From Calothrix sp. PCC 7103 (GTDB lineage Bacteria > Cyanobacteriota > Cyanobacteriia > Cyanobacteriales > Nostocaceae): a stretch of 64,000 bases of DNA. The stretch is taken from contig NZ_KB217478.1 of the NCBI RefSeq assembly GCF_000331305.1, positions 614,904-678,903 on the forward strand, read 5' to 3'. The translations under genes and the position numbers were made by a program. Shown here piece after piece: positions 27,998 through 38,292 of this stretch (the first letter of the stretch is position 1; every line of letters starts with the position of its first letter). The notes below the pieces were generated by a model that was not told where the DNA came from, made no database searches, and saw nothing but the letters and a program-made list of their open reading frames with translations.

Positions 27998-29433
27998 GGC
28001 TCTTCAGTACTTGTTATGCTAAACTAACAATTAAAGTGCCAAGCTAATAAGCATCGAACTCGGAAATTTTCAAAATTTCTAAACCCATAAGCCGAGCGCT
28101 TAATTAATTTTATTTTATTATTAATACCTTCAACGGCGCCGCTAGTCGTGCCATTATCAAAATAAGCAATAATTTCATCAAACCAACGAATAAAAGTGTT
28201 ATTGCTATTTGGAAAATATGTTTTAGCTTTTGAAAGCCACATACCTAATTTAAATACTGCTGGATACCAATGATTAGTTTTATTAAAAATTTTTCTAAGT
28301 TTTTCCTTTAATTCATGCATCATTTTTAAAGTAGGAGATACAGCTTTTACTTGAATTAATTTCTTTATTTGTTCTTCATTTAAGTCCTTTTCATTTTTAA
28401 GTAAAGCATATTTACTATTTTTCAATCCTTCTAATATTTTTTCATATTCATCTTTCTTTTCAGATGTTTCTGCTAATTTAATTAGTTCCTCTATTTTGTA
28501 CTTTTCTCTCTTCCTCTGTGTGTCTAATTCTTTATTTACTTGCACCATTACGTGAAATCTATCGGCGACGACTTGAACGTTAGGCATTAATTCTATCACT
28601 AAATTTTTGTACCCTTGCCATAAATCTATACTCACTTCCTTAATTTGCTCTAACACCTCAACTCCCCAACTGATAAGAACTTCCTCGATTACTCCTTGTG
28701 TACGTGCGTTCAAAATAGCGATTGGTTTAGATGTATCTAAATCTATTAACACTGCACAGTAGTTACCCTTTCCTTTTCTTAAAGCTATTTCATCAATTCC
28801 CAGCCTTTTTAAATTCTTAGGTTTTGTTAAATTTAGTTTTTCAGATGCATCTTTTAACATTCTTTCTATCTCTTCTGTTGTGACTATACCTTTTGATGCC
28901 ACGCTATGTATGTCGTTTTCTAAAACTTCTTGTATTATTTTGTTTGCAAGGCGATTTGTATAGGTTCTTTTCTTTCTTGCAAACTCAAATTCTTCACTAA
29001 ACGGTTTTTTACAAATTCTACATTTAAATTGGCGCCGATTTATTTCTAAAAAAATTGGTTTCTCTCCAAAAGGTAAATCTTTAATAATATGACGATGGTT
29101 TTGATGTAGTTTATGACTCTCCGTACCACAAGATGGACATACACTATACAGCTTTATTGGCTCTGTTCGTAAAATTATTCCAATTTCGTTATAAATGCTG
29201 TGCGATATAACTTTTACTTCGTCTATATCCAGAATTTGTGATAAGATTTTTATATCTTTTTTATTAGTCATGACTGTAAATGTACCCTAAAATACAATGA
29301 ACGTACATACAGTCAATAATAAATAAGACTTACAAGTCAATCCTATCAAGCATTTTTGTAATATTTTTTACAATAAATTAATAATAGTTGACATCTTTAT
29401 TTAACAATTTAGCATAACAACTACTGAAGAACC
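27998..29433 (-). mobile_element. Complete ISL3-family insertion sequence
   Basis: 1436 bp bounded by 26-bp terminal inverted repeats (27998-28023 and 29408-29433; 24 of 26 match; outer end GGCTCTTCAG / GGTTCTTCAG, inner end GTTGTTATGCTAAA or TTGTTATGCTAAA). The element is flanked by a perfect 8-bp direct repeat AAATTTTA (27990-27997 and 29434-29441), the target-site size known for ISL3 elements. The single gene encodes the transposase and its stop codon directly abuts the left inverted repeat. Both ends and the gene are intact, so the copy could be active. Confidence 0.95.
28024..29271 (-). CDS. ISL3-family transposase
   Basis: A 415-residue DDE transposase. The N-terminus has a zinc-ribbon-like CPSCGTESHKLH and CRICKKPF pair for end binding. 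The catalytic core shows LGIDEIALRKGKGNYCAVLIDLD (first Asp), VSIDLWQGYKNLV and VVADRFHVMVQVNKELD (second Asp), and SGAVEGINNKIKLIKRSAYGFRNFENFRVRCLL (Glu). All key residues are present and the length is normal for the family. It lies within a complete element with matching inverted repeats and target duplication. Confidence 0.95.
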   Translation of the reverse strand: MTNKKDIKILSQILDIDEVKVISHSIYNEIGIILRTEPIKLYSVCPSCGTESHKLHQNHRHIIKDLPFGEKPIFLEINRRQFKCRICKKPFSEEFEFARKKRTYTNRLANKIIQEVLENDIHSVASKGIVTTEEIERMLKDASEKLNLTKPKNLKRLGIDEIALRKGKGNYCAVLIDLDTSKPIAILNARTQGVIEEVLISWGVEVLEQIKEVSIDLWQGYKNLVIELMPNVQVVADRFHVMVQVNKELDTQRKREKYKIEELIKLAETSEKKDEYEKILEGLKNSKYALLKNEKDLNEEQIKKLIQVKAVSPTLKMMHELKEKLRKIFNKTNHWYPAVFKLGMWLSKAKTYFPNSNNTFIRWFDEIIAYFDNGTTSGAVEGINNKIKLIKRSAYGFRNFENFRVRCLLAWHFNC

Positions 29434-29480
29434 AAATTTTATCTTAACAGTGCTAATAATTTTGAGTTAGCTTCTTAACA

Positions 29481-32400
29481 ATGACGGGAGATTCGTTTCG
29501 ATACAAAGTCGGCGGATGCCTTCAGGCGGATGCACCCAATTATGTAGTGAGGCAAGCAGACCGACAGCTTTACAACGCACTTCGGGCAGGAGAGTTTTGC
29601 TACGTGTTTAATGCGCGACAGATGGGTAAATCATCGTTACTGGTGCGAGTGAAGCGACAACTTCAACAGGGTGGGGCACAGTGCGCGTATTTGGATATGA
29701 CTCGATTGGGTAGCGATAACATCACGCGCGATCAATGGTATCGCGGCATTATAATCAGCCTGTATCATAGTTTTCAGCTACCTAGTACTGTGAGTTATCG
29801 AGACTGGTTTGCTACCCATGCAGACATATCCTTGGTTCAGTGTTTGACGGTATTTGTAGAAGAAGTTTTATTCGTGCAATTTCCTGAGACACCAATCTAC
29901 ATTTTTATTGATGAAATTGATAGTCTATTAAATCTAAAATTTTCCACTGACGATTTTTTCGCGTGGATTCGGGCTTGTTATAACCAACGAGCGCATAATA
30001 TTTGTTATCAACGCTTGAATATTGCCCTATTTGGTGTGACAACACCCTCCGATTTAATTACTAATAAGCAACGTACACCTTTCAATATCGGTCATGCAAT
30101 CCAGTTAGATGGGTTTACTTTTGCAGAAGCCGCACCTTTGGCAGCAGGACTCAAGGCTGTGGTAGAAAACCCTGTTATCACGCTTCAGGCTATCCTTCAT
30201 TGGACGGAAGGACAACCTTTTCTCACCCAAAAGATCTGCCAGCTTGTGGTTTATGTCGCTGAAAAAGCGGAAAGGTCATCACTTAAGATTTCTTCCGATA
30301 TAGAAATGTTGTCGATAGATGAGTTTGTCAGATCTTATGTACTAGATAACTGGGAAATTCACGATGAACCAGTGCATCTGCGAACCATTCGGGATCGCTT
30401 GTTCTGGAATGAAAGCCGCACCGGACGATTGCTGGGTATTTATCAGCAACTCTTGCACGGAGAATTGGTTCCCTTGGACGACAGTCGAGAGCAAATTGAA
30501 TTATTGCTGTCAGGATTAGTCATACGGCAAAGCGATCACTTGGCAATTAAAAATCGGATTTATCAGCGTGTTTTCAATCTGGATTGGGTAAACCAGAAAT
30601 TAAACCGTTTACGTCCCTATGCAGTTGCAATTAATGCTTGGGTTGCTTCCCAACGTAGAGATACATCCAAACTATTATGGGGAAAATCTCTGTTGGAAGC
30701 ACAACAGTGGGCGCAGAATAAAAGCCTTAGCGATCTAGACTACCAGTTTCTTGCTGCCAGTCAGGATGCAGAACGGCAGGTGATCCAGCAGCAACTTGAA
30801 GTACAGGAGGAAAGTGAACGATTCTTTCGGCAGCTGGCAGAAGCAATGCCCCAGGTCATGTGGATTGTCGAGCCAGATGGTACGCTATCTTATACTAACC
30901 AGCAAGGAACTACCTTTTTAGGGCAAACACTGTCTGAGGTAGCGGACTGGAAACGGCTGGATTTAATTCATCCCGATGATCGCTCTACTAGCCTCGCTGC
31001 CTGGGCACATTCGCTCTCGACGGGGGAAACCTACGAAGCGCAACTAAGAATACGAGATAGCGAGGGAAAGTATCGCTGGTTTCTCAATCGTGCAATTCCT
31101 ATGCGGGATGTTAACAATCAGGTAATCAAATGGTTTGGCACCAGCACAGACCTGGATAACCTGAAACGCGAAGAAGAAGTTCGGCGCCTGCAAGAAGTTG
31201 AGAAGCGGCTTCGACAAGAACAGCGCGCGAGTCGCTTGCAAAAGTGGCTGCTAAGAAGCATTAGTCTTGGATTTGTCATTGCAAGTTTACTTGGATTTTA
31301 TGCCTTTGCTCAAAACCACGAAGCCACTTTACGAGAAATTGAGGCGATCGCTAACGTCTCCGAAGCTCAGTTTGCCTCCGGGAATCGATTAGATGCTTTG
31401 GTCAGCGTCATTAAAACGCAGACCAAGTTGGGCAAATTAGCAAATGTACCTATTAAATTAGCCACTAAGATAAATCTCGATCTACGTCGTGCTACCTTTC
31501 AGGTAGTTGAACGCAATCGCCTGAATGGTAGTAAGGGTAAAGTGCGAGCTGTTGCTATCAGTGCCGATGGGTGCCTAATTGCTGCTGCTCACCAACTGGG
31601 TGCAATTACCTTGTGGGGAGATCATGGTGTCTTGCTAAAGGTACTCAATGGTCACAAGGGAGAAGTTTTTGATGTCACCTTTTCCCCCAAAGGAGATAAG
31701 TTGATTTCATCTGGGCAGGATGGCATGGTGCGTGTATGGAAGCGAGACGGTACACCGATAAAGACACTTAAGGGACATCAAGATTCGGTACGCTCAGTGG
31801 ACATTAGCGCTAACGGAAAATGGATTGCCTCAGCTAGTAACGACGGCACAGTCAAACTTTGGAGTATCGATGGCGCCTTGATTCACACTCTAAAGGGGCA
31901 TAGTGATGCAGTTGGGAAGGTGGCGTTTAGCCTCGATAATCAACTTCTAGCCTCCGTTAGTGACGACAATACTCTCATCCTCTGGGACTTGAAGGGTAGG
32001 AAAATTCGACAACTAAATAATCCAATTGTAAGTAAAAGAGGGAAAAACCGTCTGGTCAGCGTAGCTTTTAGTCCCGACGGTCAGACCATAGTAGCAGGCG
32101 ACTGGATTGGTAATATTTTGTGGTGGACTAAGGATGGCGCCCTATTGGAAACTGCCACACGACATGATAGTAGTGTTGTGACATTGGCCTTTAGCCCCGA
32201 TGGCAAAAGTATGGCTTCAGCCGGTTGGGATAATACGATTAAGCTGTGGAACAGTAATAGAAACCTTAATAAAACCTTGTATGGCCATATTAACGGTACG
32301 TGGAAGGTTGCTTTTAGTGCCGATGGTCGTCGCTTGGTTTCCGGTGGCGAAGATTCTTTGGTGCGGTTGTGGCAATTTCAACCGGATTTTTTAACAATAT

Positions 32401-33389
32401 TGCGGGGTCATAGTGCCTCTGTCTGGCACACCTCGATTAGCCCTAATGGGCAAACAATTGTTTCCTCAAGTACTGATGGAACCATTAAACTTTGGAATCG
32501 AGCGGGAAAACTCCTCAATACGTTAACTCCACCACCCGGACAGGTTTGGTCAGTTGATATAAGCCCAGATGGCAAAGAGATTGCAGCAGCTAGCGATGAT
32601 GGTTCGTTGACCTTATGGACGATGAAAGGCAAACGCTTACAAACCATCTTGGCACATAACGCAACAGTGCGCGATGTGGCGTTTAGTCGGGATGGAGCAG
32701 AAATAGCTACCATCAGTTGGGACGGTACAGCGAAGCTCTGGCGCCGGGATGGCACTTTGCTCCAAACCCTGAGTGGGTCGCTACCCAAAAAGCGCGACCG
32801 ACTTAATACCGGAGCATTTAGCCCTGATAACCAATGGTTAGCCATTGGGGGTCGAGATACCTTCGTTCGACTCTGGCGCCGGGACGCGACCGGAAAGTTT
32901 CCGTCTCAACCGCAGCTCACTATAAAAAGTCATAATGAAGCCATTTGGGATGTCGCTTTTAGCCCTGATGGACAGATTTTTGCCACAGCCAGTGAGGATA
33001 AAACAATCAAGCTGTGGTCATTAAACGGCAAATTAATTCGTACTATTCCCGCCCACACAGATCGGGTAAATGCAATCACATTTATCCCGCCTCATTCTGG
33101 ACTCCCCAACAGCTGGGGTACCGTCCTAGCTTCTGCGGGTTGGGATAATACTGTAAAACTTTGGTCATTAGATGGCACCCTGCGGACAACCTTAGAAGGG
33201 CATGAAGAGCGGGCACTCGATGTAGCATTTTATCCAGCCACGAGCAACCATAAACCACTATTGGCATCTGCTGGTCTCGATGATGTCGTGATTCTCTGGC
33301 AGCTAGATCAAGTCTTAGATATGAAACAGGTAATGCACTCTGCTTGTATCTGGGTACCTCACATCTTGCACCAAAGTATAAATACTTAA
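29481..33389 (+). CDS. AAA-PAS-WD40 multidomain signalling protein
   Basis: A 1302-residue protein. Residues 1-~400 are an AAA-like (AAA_35) NTPase with P-loop [12 protein letters not shown] and Walker [13 protein letters not shown]. Residues ~445-565 are a PAS/PAC sensor ([27 protein letters not shown]). A membrane helix is near 592-612 ([17 protein letters not shown]). Residues ~683-1290 are about 14 WD40 repeats (for example [30 protein letters not shown]). The propellers probably form two rings binding partner proteins. This architecture is typical of filamentous cyanobacteria and is usually placed in signal transduction or NACHT-like surveillance. The last ~12 residues come from an inserted inverted-repeat element, so the original C-terminus is probably lost. 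An ISL3 element ends 47 bp upstream and may have displaced the promoter. Confidence 0.85.
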   Translation: MTGDSFRYKVGGCLQADAPNYVVRQADRQLYNALRAGEFCYVFNARQMGKSSLLVRVKRQLQQGGAQCAYLDMTRLGSDNITRDQWYRGIIISLYHSFQLPSTVSYRDWFATHADISLVQCLTVFVEEVLFVQFPETPIYIFIDEIDSLLNLKFSTDDFFAWIRACYNQRAHNICYQRLNIALFGVTTPSDLITNKQRTPFNIGHAIQLDGFTFAEAAPLAAGLKAVVENPVITLQAILHWTEGQPFLTQKICQLVVYVAEKAERSSLKISSDIEMLSIDEFVRSYVLDNWEIHDEPVHLRTIRDRLFWNESRTGRLLGIYQQLLHGELVPLDDSREQIELLLSGLVIRQSDHLAIKNRIYQRVFNLDWVNQKLNRLRPYAVAINAWVASQRRDTSKLLWGKSLLEAQQWAQNKSLSDLDYQFLAASQDAERQVIQQQLEVQEESERFFRQLAEAMPQVMWIVEPDGTLSYTNQQGTTFLGQTLSEVADWKRLDLIHPDDRSTSLAAWAHSLSTGETYEAQLRIRDSEGKYRWFLNRAIPMRDVNNQVIKWFGTSTDLDNLKREEEVRRLQEVEKRLRQEQRASRLQKWLLRSISLGFVIASLLGFYAFAQNHEATLREIEAIANVSEAQFASGNRLDALVSVIKTQTKLGKLANVPIKLATKINLDLRRATFQVVERNRLNGSKGKVRAVAISADGCLIAAAHQLGAITLWGDHGVLLKVLNGHKGEVFDVTFSPKGDKLISSGQDGMVRVWKRDGTPIKTLKGHQDSVRSVDISANGKWIASASNDGTVKLWSIDGALIHTLKGHSDAVGKVAFSLDNQLLASVSDDNTLILWDLKGRKIRQLNNPIVSKRGKNRLVSVAFSPDGQTIVAGDWIGNILWWTKDGALLETATRHDSSVVTLAFSPDGKSMASAGWDNTIKLWNSNRNLNKTLYGHINGTWKVAFSADGRRLVSGGEDSLVRLWQFQPDFLTILRGHSASVWHTSISPNGQTIVSSSTDGTIKLWNRAGKLLNTLTPPPGQVWSVDISPDGKEIAAASDDGSLTLWTMKGKRLQTILAHNATVRDVAFSRDGAEIATISWDGTAKLWRRDGTLLQTLSGSLPKKRDRLNTGAFSPDNQWLAIGGRDTFVRLWRRDATGKFPSQPQLTIKSHNEAIWDVAFSPDGQIFATASEDKTIKLWSLNGKLIRTIPAHTDRVNAITFIPPHSGLPNSWGTVLASAGWDNTVKLWSLDGTLRTTLEGHEERALDVAFYPATSNHKPLLASAGLDDVVILWQLDQVLDMKQVMHSACIWVPHILHQSINT

Positions 33390-33516
33390 AAATTATTTTT
33401 TTAAGAAACATACATTTTTATCAACAAGACGTTAAATTAGCATTTATAGCCTGCGCAGGCAGGCTTTGTTTGTATAGTCTCGCCCTTCTAGAGTGTAGGT
33501 GCAAGATATGAGGTAC
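33354..33516. mobile_element. Small inverted-repeat element at the 3' end of the WD40 gene
   Basis: GTACCTCACATCTTGCACC (33354-33372) and the reverse complement of 33498-33516 match at 18 of 19 positions, bounding a 163-bp non-autonomous element. It contains the palindromic run GCCTGCGCAGGCAGGC. The left repeat encodes residues of the WD40 protein's tail (VPHILHQ), where related proteins normally continue as DYL..., so the insertion appears to have truncated the gene. Confidence 0.6.
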
Positions 33517-34104
33517 GCGATTATCTGCAAACGCATCCAGACCAGAGCGCTCGTGCTTTATGTGATGGATTCCATCGATAGCTACCACATTTTCTACTGA
33601 TGTTTAACATCTATCTAAAGTAATATTTTACATATATTTACTTTTTTCTATTGATTTTACGAATCTAATTGTGTAATGTATCTTTATGCTAAAAATGTGC
33701 TAGCTACATGTGTCATAAGATTATAAAAATTTAAGTGTGGCTCTTTTCATAAGACAATGTTCACGGAGGTGTCTAAAATCTAGGTTTCTTTTTATCCTCA
33801 TACTTGCTTAAAGTTAACCGTGTTTTATCATTTTGGGAAAACCAATTGCTGAAAGGTTTTTAGAGCTTTACTTCCCACTTAATCGCTAGAAGTTTTAGTT
33901 AGCATCATAAAATAAAGTGTCAAATTTATTTAAATCAAAGCCTTAAAACTTGGCTTGATTATTGTTTTGCAGAATAAAAACAGGTTTAATGCCAATCAAA
34001 TAATTAGTTACTTATAAACTACGTAAAAAAGTAACTTATACAACAATTCCATACTCATTTTCCGTTATGCAAAGTAATAAATTTTGATCATTATTAAAAT
34101 TGAG
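33517..34104. other. Intergenic, AT-rich
   Basis: About 590 bases with no open frame recognised as coding. It should contain the promoter of the serine hydrolase operon. No clear hairpin or tRNA was seen. Confidence 0.35.
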
Positions 34105-35421
34105 ATGAAACAAAATAGCAAAAATAGCAGTACGGACAGCACTGGCAAATATAAAAATATACTGAATTCAAGTTCTAGATTTAAGCTATACCGAATCCCG
34201 CTTTTATATTACGGAGTTAAGGTCAATGTTGCATTAGTCATTTTAGGTACATTAATACTCACTTTGATCCCCAAAAATCTATTAGAAAAACCTCGCAAAT
34301 TAGCAGTTTCGCAGTTATTCAATTCACCAGCGAGTCCTTTGGCATCTCCGAGTACGTTTCCCACTAAAGCATTTAGTTCAAAATCATTAAAATTGCAGGC
34401 TATTCCTCAAGCACTTCCCTCTCGTCAATCAGGACAAGAAGATTCGGAAGTTGCTTACAACCTCACAACACCTCCAAAGTTCAAGCACAGTGATGAATTG
34501 CAAATAATTGTTAATGATGTTATTAATTTAGTCACGGCGAATAGCCTGCCTAAAGCACCCTTATCAATTACCTTAATCGATGCAAAAACTGGTGAAACTG
34601 CTGAATTTCAGGAAGATAAACTGAGATATCCAGCGAGTGTAGTCAAAATGTTTTGGATGGTAGCTTTATATGGTCAAATAGAAAATGGTATTTGGAAAAA
34701 CGAACATAGTTTTATTCCTTATATTACTAAGATGATTAAGGAATCGGATAATGAATCTGCTAGTTTTATAGTTGACCAATTGACAAATACACAATCTAGT
34801 TCAGAACTAAGTAGTGATAAATTTAAAATTTTGAAAAATAAACGACAAAGAATTAACCGTTTTTTTGAAAAATCAAATTATAAAAATATGAATATTAGTC
34901 AGAAAACATTTCCCATTGACTACCTGAATCTCTCAGAACCTAAGGGTAGTGAATCACAAATGTTAGGCAACCCTATTTGGGACTGGAATAAAATAACAAC
35001 CAAACAAGCTGCTAGACTTATATATGAAGTTTGTTATTCTGAAAAAGCTATTTCTCAACAAGCTAGTTAAAAGATGTGTAGTTTTTTAAAAAGGGACTTA
35101 AATCCCAATGTTTGGCAAAAGTCCTCATTAGTATTTAACCCCATAGAAAGCTTTTTAGGGGAGTCTTTATCTAATAAGAACGTTCGCTTCTATTCTAAAG
35201 CAGGATTAGTTTCTCTTGCTAGAGGAGAAGTGGCAATGGTTGCAACAGAAAATAATGAAAAAATATATATTTTGGCAATTTTGGCTGAGGATTCTGCATA
35301 CGCTCTTCATTCTCAAATTTTTCCAGATATATCTCGTCTTGTGTACGACCGCATGATAGCTCGTTTGCCAAATAAGCAATTTAATTCAATGAATAAACCA
35401 GCCTCAGAGATAAACGAATAA
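34105..35421 (+). pseudogene. Class A beta-lactamase-like serine hydrolase, broken by one nonsense codon
   Basis: From ATG at 34105 to TAA at 35419-35421 the frame is continuous except for one in-frame TAA at 35068-35070. The upstream part has a membrane anchor (VALVILGTLILTLIP), the SxxK motif (YPASVVKMFW) and the SDN motif (KESDNESASFIVDQL). The part after the stop has a KAG box (YSKAGLVSLARGEVAMV) in the KTG position. The context ISQQAS-stop-KMCSFLKRDLN suggests a sense codon such as CAA became TAA. Unless the stop is read through, the KTG half is lost and the enzyme inactive. Homologues are penicillin-interacting or beta-lactamase-like hydrolases. Two genes follow closely. Confidence 0.8.
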
Positions 35422-35422
35422 A

Positions 35423-36745
35423 ATGTCTTTAAGTCAACAAAAAAATGCTCGAGGTATTAGCTTATTTACTGCTACCTGCATTGTAATAGCTAATATGATT
35501 GGTACAGGCGTTTTCACCAGTTTAGGCTTCCAAGCAGTAGATATTAAATCTGGCTTTGCACTTTTGCTTTTATGGTTATTAGGAGGAGTTGTAGCTTTGT
35601 GCGGAGCATTAGCTTATGGAGAATTAGCAGCATCAATGCCATGCAACGGTGGTGAATATTATTATTTATCTCGTATTTATCATCCTGCGGTAGGCTTTTT
35701 ATCAGGATGGGTATCGGTAACCGTAGGTTTTTCAGCGCCAATTGCAGCAGCAGCAATGGCATTAGCAAAGTATTTGATCCAAGTATTTCCCTATCTTCAT
35801 CCTACAGGAGTAGCTTTATCTGTTGTTGTAGGCATTTCTTTAATCCATACTAATAATCTGAAATTTGGTAGCTACTTTCAACAAATTTTTACTGTACTGA
35901 AAGTATTGTTAATAGTTGTGTTGATAATTTGTGGATTTTACTTAGCTGACCCTCAAGAACTGAGCTTTTTACCGTCTATAGGAGATGGAAAGACAATTCT
36001 AAGTTCAAATTTTGCAGTTTCTTTAGTTTACGTCATCTATTCTTATTCGGGTTGGAATGCAGCAGTTTATTTAGCAAGTGAAGTCGAAGAACCAGAAAAG
36101 AATTTACCCCGCGCGCTTATTATAGGAACTTTAACCGTTGTAGGATTATACTTGCTACTAAATTTTGTCTTTTTGTACTCCACACCTTTAGATAAATTAG
36201 CAGGACAACTTGAAGTTGGATATATCGTTGCTAACGAAATTTTTGGTAGCAACGGTTCTAAGAGAATGGGGTTATTGATTTCTATGGGACTAATTTCTTC
36301 GATTAGTTCAATGGTGTTAGCAGGACCAAGAGTTACCCAAGTGATTGGTAATGATATCCCCTTGTTTAAATTACTTGCTCGAAAAAATGCTCAGGGTATT
36401 CCCACTTATGCAATTTTTTTGCAATTACTTTTGGTAACTTTATTATTAATAACAGCTAGCTTCGAGGCAATTATTACATATTTAGGATTTACCCTAACTT
36501 TATCCTCATTCCTTACAGTACTAGGAGTATTTATTGCAAGGTATAAATATCCCAATTTAGCTAGACCATATAAAACTTTGGGACATCCTATTACAACTAT
36601 TGTCTTTTTAGCAATTAACTTGTGGATGTTAGTATTTATTTTCCGCGATAAACCTGTTGAATCTTTGGCTGGACTTGCAACTTTATTTTTTTGGTTGTTA
36701 GTCTACTTTGTGTCTTCTAAAAATAAATTTAACGCTCAACCTTAA
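35423..36745 (+). CDS. APC-superfamily amino acid permease
   Basis: A 440-residue protein with about 12 membrane helices. The N-terminus GISLFTATCIVIANMIGTGVFTSLGF carries the conserved substrate-binding GxG turn of APC transporters. Other landmarks are GALAYGELAASMPCNGGEYYYLSRIYHP and YSYSGWNAAVYLASEVEEPEKNLPRALI. It probably imports or exchanges amino acids; substrate not predictable. It starts 1 base after the serine hydrolase stop, indicating one operon with it and the lipoprotein gene downstream. Confidence 0.9.
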   Translation: MSLSQQKNARGISLFTATCIVIANMIGTGVFTSLGFQAVDIKSGFALLLLWLLGGVVALCGALAYGELAASMPCNGGEYYYLSRIYHPAVGFLSGWVSVTVGFSAPIAAAAMALAKYLIQVFPYLHPTGVALSVVVGISLIHTNNLKFGSYFQQIFTVLKVLLIVVLIICGFYLADPQELSFLPSIGDGKTILSSNFAVSLVYVIYSYSGWNAAVYLASEVEEPEKNLPRALIIGTLTVVGLYLLLNFVFLYSTPLDKLAGQLEVGYIVANEIFGSNGSKRMGLLISMGLISSISSMVLAGPRVTQVIGNDIPLFKLLARKNAQGIPTYAIFLQLLLVTLLLITASFEAIITYLGFTLTLSSFLTVLGVFIARYKYPNLARPYKTLGHPITTIVFLAINLWMLVFIFRDKPVESLAGLATLFFWLLVYFVSSKNKFNAQP

Positions 36746-36756
36746 AAGGAAATAAG

Positions 36757-37953
36757 ATGAAACCTAAAGTTATTTTACCCGTTAGTATTATCACACTGCT
36801 TTGCCTTACCTCTTGTAAAGCAACTATTACTGCGAAGAAAGCTAATAATGAGCAGCAAACATTAATAACATCAACTCCACAAGTATCAGAGCAAGCAAAT
36901 GTGGATTTTGACCAAAGAAAATCAGAAAAATTCACAAATACAGCTAAATTTATAGCAGGTATGCAGCTAAACAATAATAGTCCTTTAGCTCGAGTACAAA
37001 AGAGTAATAATTGGCTAAAACAGCAACAATATTTTGAAAATACTTGGCCAAAATTAGAAGAACAACAGTTAAAAAAAGTTAGGCAATGGTCACAGCAAGA
37101 ACTAAAGCGAATAAATAATATTTCTCCAACTGTTTTCTATCCCTTTAGCGGACCAGATTTTCTGTATGCTTATTCATTCTTCCCCAAAGGAAAAGAATAT
37201 TTTTTGATCGGTTTAGAACCAGTAGGTAAAATATTAGATTTGACTACAGCTTCAGAAAGCGAACAAAATCAGAGACTACAGAAAGTTAGAAGTTCGCTTT
37301 ATGCAATTCTGCAATTTAGCTTTTTCCGCACCAACGATATGAAAGTAGACTTGCAGAAACAAGGGGTTTTACCGATTTTATATGTGTTTCTCGCGCGTAC
37401 TCAAAACCGTATTTTAGATGTGCAAAATATTGGCATAGACAAAGATGGAAAAATTCAGAAATTGGACAAAGGAATGATTTCTGGAGTTAAAATTGTTTTT
37501 GTCCCCAAAGGAGAATCTCAACCTCGCACTTTATATTATTTATCTGCCGACTTATCGGATGATGGTCTGAAAAAACGACCGGAGTTGAATAAATTCATTA
37601 GTAGAATCGATAAGAATATCACTTATTTAAAAGCTGCATCATATTTAATGTATAATGACAGCTTTTCAAAAATTCGGAGAAGTATCCTAACTGGTAGTAA
37701 AAAAATATTACAGGATGATTCTGGCATCCATCTTAAAGCCTTTGATAATTCTAAATGGAATTTAAAATTTTATGGGTCTTATACTAGTCCTATTAGTTTA
37801 TTCTCAGGTAGCTACCAAGAAGAATTAAGGAGAGTATACTCCACTCGCAAAAACATTAAGCCTTTAAATTTTGGTATTGGCTATAAATTCGCAGCGAATG
37901 ATTCAAATTTGATGTTAGCCGAGCATAAAAATCTTCCTGCAAGTAATCCCTAA
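36757..37953 (+). CDS. Putative lipoprotein, function unknown
   Basis: A 398-residue protein with a lipoprotein signal peptide (PVSIITLLCLTSC, lipobox LTSC with Cys near residue 21). The mature part begins with a helical segment and then a mixed domain containing FYPFSGPDFLYAYSFFPKGKEYFLIGLEPVG and VLPILYVFLARTQNRILDV. I do not recognise the family by name, although similar proteins occur in several bacteria. It lies 11 bp after the permease gene, so serine hydrolase, permease and lipoprotein form a probable operon for envelope processes. No GGCGCC sites occur across this operon. Confidence 0.75.
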   Translation: MKPKVILPVSIITLLCLTSCKATITAKKANNEQQTLITSTPQVSEQANVDFDQRKSEKFTNTAKFIAGMQLNNNSPLARVQKSNNWLKQQQYFENTWPKLEEQQLKKVRQWSQQELKRINNISPTVFYPFSGPDFLYAYSFFPKGKEYFLIGLEPVGKILDLTTASESEQNQRLQKVRSSLYAILQFSFFRTNDMKVDLQKQGVLPILYVFLARTQNRILDVQNIGIDKDGKIQKLDKGMISGVKIVFVPKGESQPRTLYYLSADLSDDGLKKRPELNKFISRIDKNITYLKAASYLMYNDSFSKIRRSILTGSKKILQDDSGIHLKAFDNSKWNLKFYGSYTSPISLFSGSYQEELRRVYSTRKNIKPLNFGIGYKFAANDSNLMLAEHKNLPASNP

Positions 37954-37965
37954 CTAAATAAATAT

Positions 37966-38054
37966 ACCAAATTATCTGTGACTAACGATACTATATTTGC
38001 TGCTGCTTCGTTGAGTAAGCCGTTATTTGCTTATGCAGTGTTGAAAATTTCCAG
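37966..38054 (+). pseudogene. Fragment of a class C beta-lactamase-like serine hydrolase
   Basis: The frame reads TKLSVTNDTIFAAASLSKPLFAYAVLKI, containing the SxxK active-site motif SLSK in the context typical of class C beta-lactamase-like esterases. It has no start and soon becomes unrelated. It is a remnant, different in class from the class A gene upstream. Confidence 0.6.
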
Positions 38055-38202
38055 AAATTGTTTCACAAGTAATTTCTGGAAAACATACTGCTTTCAATTT
38101 TCAGATGATTAGTTATTAGGGTTTCTTAAATTCTTGCAAGAGACGCGATTAATATTGTACCCGACGGGGGTTTCCCCCGTTGTAGCGGTTGCTATTATCT
38201 CT

Positions 38203-38292
38203 CAAGAAACACATCCCGGCGCCGAGTTATATCAAATTCCACCTTCATTGCTATGGCACAAGCGTATTATACAAGTCTACCGTCGTGAATAA
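38203..38292 (+). pseudogene. Fragment of a CHAT-CHASE2 gene
   Basis: The frame reads [26 protein letters not shown] and then stops at 38290-38292. It closely matches CHPGAELYKIPPSLPWHQRIRQV of the intact CHAT-CHASE2 protein at 60338-62716, the junction between the CHAT domain and the first membrane segment. Only about 26 codons survive, and the end overlaps the convergent aquaporin gene. Confidence 0.65.

Noticed and set aside
32408-32845. Minus-strand 145-codon frame inside the WD40 gene
   Set aside because: Antisense shadow of the repeated WD40 coding sequence, periodic because the repeats are.
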